Position numbers and translations under genes: made by a program. Shown piece after piece: positions 35,103 through 38,610 of a stretch of 38,610 bases of DNA (position 1 is its first letter; every line of letters starts with the position of its first letter). Below the pieces are notes generated by a model. It searched no databases. It had not been told where the DNA came from and worked only from the letters and a program-made list of their open reading frames with translations. Source of the DNA: Achromobacter pulmonis (GTDB taxonomy: Bacteria; Pseudomonadota; Gammaproteobacteria; Burkholderiales; Burkholderiaceae_B); assembly GCF_002885955.2 (NCBI RefSeq), contig NZ_POQS01000008.1, forward strand, positions 1,869-40,478. Direction: 5' to 3'.

Positions 35103-35657
35103 TCAGAACTGCCAGCGGCCGAACATGAACAGCACGTTGCCCGCGCCGCTGGAGCCCGGGATGTAGGTCGCGTAAAGCATGGCGTCCTTGTAGCCCGCGC
35201 TCACCAGCGGCAGGATGCCGGGGAAAGGCACGTAGCTCATGATGTCGCTGCGCGCCGTCAGGAACACGGTATAGCCCGCGCCCAGGCGGAAGTTCTCGCT
35301 GACCTGGCCGATCTTCAGGAAGCCGTAGCCGGCGATGGGCTCGATCTTGCTGTGCGAATCCAGGAAGGCCATGGCGTACAGACCCTGCCAGTCGCCGTCT
35401 TCGTCGTAGATGCTGCGCCCGTAGCCGCCGCCCCAGGCCAGTTCGTTGAAGCTGTCGATCTTCTCTTTGCTGTAGGTGGCGCGGTTATGCCACGAATAGC
35501 CGGTCAGGTAGAGATCGTTGCCGCCTTCCGACCAGATCTGGTCCAGGCGGTTGCAGGCCGATTGCGCCCACGAGGGCATGCTGTCACAGGCTTGGGCGGC
35601 GGAGGCGAAGAAGGAGAGCAGCAGACAGAGGAGCGCTGCCCGGAGTCTGGCGGTCAT
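35103..35657 (-). CDS. pagP: Lipid A palmitoyltransferase PagP
   Basis: PagP moves a palmitate from phospholipid to lipid A in the outer membrane. The protein has 184 residues: signal peptide to about A23, then a short amphipathic helix region (SMPSWAQSACNRLDQIW) and an eight-strand beta-barrel ending in MFGRWQF with a final Phe. The catalytic His57 (YSWHNRATY), Asp100 and Ser101 (FLDSHSK) match H58, D101 and S102 of E. coli precursor with one residue shift. In Bordetella, PagP is Bvg-regulated and aids resistance to antimicrobial peptides. The upstream region is rich in possible regulatory sites. The gene faces the SDR gene with 5 bp between. Confidence 0.92.
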   Translation of the reverse strand: MTARLRAALLCLLLSFFASAAQACDSMPSWAQSACNRLDQIWSEGGNDLYLTGYSWHNRATYSKEKIDSFNELAWGGGYGRSIYDEDGDWQGLYAMAFLDSHSKIEPIAGYGFLKIGQVSENFRLGAGYTVFLTARSDIMSYVPFPGILPLVSAGYKDAMLYATYIPGSSGAGNVLFMFGRWQF

Positions 35658-35685
35658 TGCGGGCGCTGATGGGATGGATATGACA

Positions 35686-35706
35686 ATCCCATTACTGTAA
35701 TGGAAT
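35686..35706 (-). promoter_or_regulatory. Palindromic operator candidate upstream of pagP
   Basis: The core CCATTAC-T-GTAATGG (35689-35703) is a perfect palindrome, and with two further pairs outside one mismatch it extends to 21 bp (35686-35706). It lies 29-49 bp upstream of the pagP ATG, overlapping where a promoter must be. It is the strongest palindrome of its kind in the window. Confidence 0.6.
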
Positions 35707-35720
35707 GACCGCCGCTATCC

Positions 35721-35738
35721 CTGTCAGCTAGCTGTCAA
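35721..35738 (-). promoter_or_regulatory. Direct repeat CTGTCA at 11-bp pitch upstream of pagP
   Basis: CTGTCA occurs at 35721-35726 and 35732-35737. On the minus strand the second copy forms TTGACA (35738-35733), a perfect -35 box, but no -10 follows at 16-18 bp. Direct repeats at about one helical turn are usual for OmpR/PhoP-type response regulators, which would be a fit for pagP. Confidence 0.35.
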
Positions 35739-35743
35739 GAACG

Positions 35744-35772
35744 CCGTCCCCCTGGGAGAGCCAGGAGGACGG
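35744..35772 (-). terminator. Hairpin after mgtE, probable terminator
   Basis: CCGTCC-c-CCTGG (35744-35755) pairs with CCAGG-a-GGACGG (35761-35772), 11 pairs with one mismatch and a 5-nt loop. On the minus strand it follows the mgtE stop by 24 nt and precedes CGTTCTTG. It keeps mgtE transcription out of pagP, which is on the same strand. Confidence 0.65.
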
Positions 35773-35796
35773 GCGCCGCAATGTGTTGCAGGCAGG

Positions 35797-37269
35797 CTAC
35801 AGGAGGAAGATGGTCGCCAGGCCGAGGAAGATGAAAAAGCCCAGCGAGTCGGTGGCGAAGGTCAGCAGCACCGAGGAGCCCATCGCCGGGTCCTTGCCGA
35901 AGCGGGCGCGCACCATCGGCACCAGCACGCCGACCGAGGCGCCGACCAGCATGTTGCAGATCATGGCGGCCATCATCACCAGCGCGATCGACACCGAGTG
36001 CGAGATCGCCCAGGCGAACAGCGCGGCCACCACGCTGCCGCACAGCCCCACCAGCAGGGTCACGAAGAGCTCGCGCTTGACCAGCTGCCACAGGTTGCGT
36101 CCGGTGATGCGGCCCATGGCCAGCGCCCGGATGATGAGCGTCATGGTCTGGTTGCCGGAGTTGCCGCCGATGCCGGCCACGATGGACATCAGGAAGGCCA
36201 GGATGACGATCTGGCTGACCGTGCCTTCGAACTGCGAGGCCACGAACGAAGCCGTAGCCGCGGTACAGAGATTGAACAGCAGCCACGGCGCGCGGTTGCG
36301 CAAGGCGGTGGCGACCGGCGCGAAGATGTCTTCTTCCTGCAGACCGGCGCGCGACAGCGCCTGTTCCTGGGAGTCCTCGCGCATCACGTCCACCACGTCG
36401 GCGATGGTGACGCGGCCGATCAGCCGGCCCTGGTCGTCCATCACGGGGGCGGACACCAGATCGTAGCGTTCGAACGCGCCGGCGGCGTCCGCGTCGGAAT
36501 CCAGCGGATTCAGCGTCAGGAAATCCGAGTTCATGACCGCGCGCACCTCGGTCTCGGGCTCGCTGACCAGCAGGCGCGACAGCGGCAGGATGCCTTGCAG
36601 CTTGTCCTGGCGGTCGACCACGAAGATCTGGTCGGTGTGGTCCGGCAGCTCGTGCAGGCGGCGCAGGTAGCGCAGCACGACCTCCAGCGTCACGTCCTCG
36701 CGCACGCGGACCATTTCGAAGTCCATGATCGCGCCCACGCTGTCTTCCGGATAGCCCATGGCTTCCAGCAGCTGCGCGCGTTCTTCTTCGGTCAGGCCCT
36801 TCTGGACTTCGGCCACCACGTCCGGCGGCAAGTCGGGCGCCAGGTCGGCCAGCTCGTCGGCGTCCATGCTGCCGGTGGCGGCCACCAGGTCCTGGCGGTC
36901 CATCGCTTCGATCAGCGATTCGCGCACCCAGTCTTCGACTTCCAGCAGCACGTCGGCGTCGTGCTCCGGGCTGACCAGCGCCCAGATCGCCTGGCGCTCG
37001 TCCTTGGGCAGCGATTCGAGGATGAAGGCGATGTCGGCCGGATGCAGCCCGTCCAGCAGCGTCTTGAGTTCGGCTTCGTGCTGGCGGTGGACCAGGTCTT
37101 CGACCAGCGAGGCCTTCGAGTCGCCTTCTTCCTGGCGATGCACGAGGTCGGCGACCAGCTGCTGGCGGCGCAGGCGCTCCTGCACTTCGGCCAGGGCGTG
37201 CTGGGCGTCTTCCGGGTCGAGGCGGCGGGGCGTCGCGGGCGGTTTCTGCGCGGCGGCGGACTGCGTCAT
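35797..37269 (-). CDS. mgtE: Magnesium transporter MgtE
   Basis: MgtE is a homodimeric Mg2+ channel in the inner membrane, closed by cytoplasmic Mg. The protein has 490 residues: a longer acidic N-terminal tail, the MgtE N domain at about 60-165 (LLDGLHPADIAFILESLPKDER), two CBS domains at about 175-300 with the plug helix after, and five membrane helices from about 325 to the end. NSGNQTMTLIIRALA near 378 is the conserved pore signature, and ATDSLGFFIFLGLATIFL closes it. It follows the YciA-like gene by 10 nt and is probably co-transcribed. Transport might extend to Co2+. Confidence 0.93.
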   Translation of the reverse strand: MTQSAAAQKPPATPRRLDPEDAQHALAEVQERLRRQQLVADLVHRQEEGDSKASLVEDLVHRQHEAELKTLLDGLHPADIAFILESLPKDERQAIWALVSPEHDADVLLEVEDWVRESLIEAMDRQDLVAATGSMDADELADLAPDLPPDVVAEVQKGLTEEERAQLLEAMGYPEDSVGAIMDFEMVRVREDVTLEVVLRYLRRLHELPDHTDQIFVVDRQDKLQGILPLSRLLVSEPETEVRAVMNSDFLTLNPLDSDADAAGAFERYDLVSAPVMDDQGRLIGRVTIADVVDVMREDSQEQALSRAGLQEEDIFAPVATALRNRAPWLLFNLCTAATASFVASQFEGTVSQIVILAFLMSIVAGIGGNSGNQTMTLIIRALAMGRITGRNLWQLVKRELFVTLLVGLCGSVVAALFAWAISHSVSIALVMMAAMICNMLVGASVGVLVPMVRARFGKDPAMGSSVLLTFATDSLGFFIFLGLATIFLL

Positions 37270-37279
37270 GCGTTACGGC

Positions 37280-37690
37280 TCAAAGGGTGGGGAGGGGGCG
37301 GCCGCGCCGCGCTTCGTCGGTGGCGACGTAGGTCAGCGTGGCTTCGGTGACCTTGACGATCTCGGCGTCCAGGCGCTGGCGTTCCGCGTAGACCTCGACC
37401 GACACCGTGATCGAGGTGGTGCCGGTTTTGATGATGGAGGCGTAGAAGCTGAGCAGGTCGCCCACGAACACGGGCTGCTTGAACTGGAAGGCGTTGACCG
37501 CCACGGTGGCCACGCGTCCGGCGGCGCGCCGCGCGGCGGGGATGGAGCCGGCGATGTCGACCTGCGACATGATCCAGCCGCCGAAAACGTCCCCGTGGAT
37601 ATTGGCGTCCGCCGGCATCGGCATGACGCGCAACACCGCGTCGCGGTCGGCGGGCAAGGTCGTGGTAGGGGTTTTGTGGCTGGAGGCCAT
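37280..37690 (-). CDS. Acyl-CoA thioesterase, YciA type (hotdog fold)
   Basis: The protein has 136 residues, one hotdog domain. Motifs: LRVMPMPADANIHGDVFGGWIMSQVD near 20-45, with the Asp/His region usual for the YciA/BACH group, and VNAFQFKQPVFVGDLLSFYA near 65-84. Such enzymes cleave a wide range of acyl-CoAs and recycle CoA. The ATG at 37690 follows GGAG. It lies between the YeiH-like gene (105 bp upstream, with a hairpin) and mgtE (10 bp downstream). Confidence 0.9.
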   Translation of the reverse strand: MASSHKTPTTTLPADRDAVLRVMPMPADANIHGDVFGGWIMSQVDIAGSIPAARRAAGRVATVAVNAFQFKQPVFVGDLLSFYASIIKTGTTSITVSVEVYAERQRLDAEIVKVTEATLTYVATDEARRGRPLPTL

Positions 37691-37761
37691 GCGGCTGACT
37701 CCGCTGCAAGAGAACCAGCCGATTATGCAGGAAAAATGCGACTGCCGCGTGCGTGCGCAAG

Positions 37762-37790
37762 GCCCGCCGCGGCAAGCAGCCGCGGCGGGC
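37762..37790 (-). terminator. GC-rich hairpin after the YeiH-family gene
   Basis: GCCCGCCGCGGC (37762-37773) pairs perfectly with GCCGCGGCGGGC (37779-37790) around AAGCA. It lies 5 bp after the stop of the YeiH-like gene on the minus strand. No T run, so it may terminate only in part. Confidence 0.55.
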
Positions 37791-37795
37791 GCGCA

Positions 37796-38610
37796 TCAGT
37801 AGGCCAGCTTGACGATGGCGTAGCCGCCGGCCAGCAGCCACACGTACAGGATCAGGCCCAGCGCCATCACGCGCGGGCCGGCCTTGCGGATCTGGGCGAA
37901 GCGGGTTTCGATGCCGAGCGCCGTCATGGCCATGGTCAGCGCGAACACGTCCAGGCGGCGGATGGCGGCCACGATGTCGGCGGGAATGACGTTCAGCGAA
38001 TTGACGATGGCCAGCACCAGGAAGCCGACCGCGAACCAGGGGATCGGCAGCTTGGCGCCCTTGGCCTGGCCGCCGGCGTGCGAGGCCGCGCTGCGCAGGT
38101 ACATGCCCAGCACCAGCAGGACCGGCACCAGCAGGGCGACGCGCGTCATCTTGACGATGGTGGCGACTTCGGTGGTGGCGGGGTCGACGTTGCTGGCCGC
38201 GCCGACGACCTGCGCCACTTCGTGGATGGTGCCGCCGATATAGATGCCCAGCGCCTGGGTGTCGAAGCTCAGCCAGCCCGCGTGGTAGAACACCGGGTAC
38301 AGGAACATGGACAGCGTGCCGAACAGCACCACCGTGGCGACGGCCACCGCGCTCTTGTGCGGCGCGGCCCGCAGCGTGGGCTCGAAGGCCAGCACGGCGG
38401 CGGCGCCGCAGATGGCGCTGCCGGCGGCGGTCAGCATGGCGGTGTCGCGGTCCAGGCCCAGCAGGCGCTGGCCGGCCACGGTGCCGATCAGCAGGGTGCT
38501 CAGCACCACCGCCACCGAAACGGCCAGCCCCGGCAGGCCGACGGCCGCGATCTGCTGGATGCTGATGTTCAGGCCGTAGAAGGCCACGGCGATGCGCAGC
38601 AGGCGGCGGG
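37796..38610 (-). CDS. YeiH-family (PF03601) membrane protein, N-terminus missing
   Basis: The visible 271 residues are the C-terminal part of an inner-membrane protein with about eight helices; the frame is open at the right edge (LLRIAVAFYGLNISIQQ). GSAICGAAAVLAFEP, ALGIYIGGTIHEVAQVVGAA and PWFAVGFLVLAIVNSLNVIP are family hallmarks of YeiH, sometimes annotated as putative sulfate exporter. The substrate has not been established for most members. The protein ends at GYAIVKLAY, normal for the family. Stop at 37796. Confidence 0.9.
   Translation of the reverse strand, partial: RRLLRIAVAFYGLNISIQQIAAVGLPGLAVSVAVVLSTLLIGTVAGQRLLGLDRDTAMLTAAGSAICGAAAVLAFEPTLRAAPHKSAVAVATVVLFGTLSMFLYPVFYHAGWLSFDTQALGIYIGGTIHEVAQVVGAASNVDPATTEVATIVKMTRVALLVPVLLVLGMYLRSAASHAGGQAKGAKLPIPWFAVGFLVLAIVNSLNVIPADIVAAIRRLDVFALTMAMTALGIETRFAQIRKAGPRVMALGLILYVWLLAGGYAIVKLAY

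Overview
The window is a GC-rich chromosomal segment from a betaproteobacterium of the Alcaligenaceae, most like Bordetella or Achromobacter. The grounds are: murE and murF fused into one gene inside a complete dcw cluster, a pagP gene, a Bug-type solute receptor without membrane partners, the order lpxC - dciA-like - M23 peptidase - secA, and a 5S/RNase P RNA arrangement normal for this group. Genus is inferred from gene content, not from a search.

Layout. Positions 1-519 are the 5' end of an IS66-family element (tnpA, start of tnpB, both on the minus strand) lying just upstream of a 5S rRNA (579-693) and its terminator. A small membrane protein, a SWIB-domain protein, an M20 amidohydrolase, pyrC and the ABC-F protein uup follow. 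RNase P RNA (6181-6586) and about 345 bp of non-coding DNA separate these from the division and cell-wall cluster.

The dcw cluster (6861-24081) has a sigma70-like promoter, a row of MraZ boxes at 10-bp pitch, then mraZ-rsmH-ftsL-ftsI-murEF-mraY-murD-ftsW-murG-murC-ddlB-ftsQ-ftsA-ftsZ, all on the plus strand. From ftsL to ddlB nearly every junction is a 4-nt ATGA overlap, so the genes are probably translated in a coupled way. They encode the cytoplasmic steps from UDP-MurNAc to lipid II plus the septal synthase and Z-ring core. lpxC (lipid A), a convergent dciA-like gene, an M23 peptidase and secA complete this envelope/secretion block. Inverted repeats lie in the leaders of ftsZ, lpxC and secA; that of secA ends 14 nt before the start codon, in the place where enterobacteria use the secM hairpin.

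The right part (29994-38610) is more accessory: a VOC-fold protein; a FadR-type GntR regulator with a clear operator pair, followed by a Bug receptor, a ThDP-dependent decarboxylase/synthase-like enzyme and an SDR lacking the Tyr-Lys catalytic pair (probably one uncharacterised catabolic operon); then on the minus strand pagP with a strong palindrome upstream, and mgtE, a YciA-type thioesterase and a truncated YeiH-family membrane protein.

No CRISPR array, prophage, tRNA or defence system was seen. The best candidates for something undescribed are the secA leader hairpin, the small unassigned unit between rnpB and mraZ, the GntR-controlled cluster with the atypical SDR, and the pagP control region.
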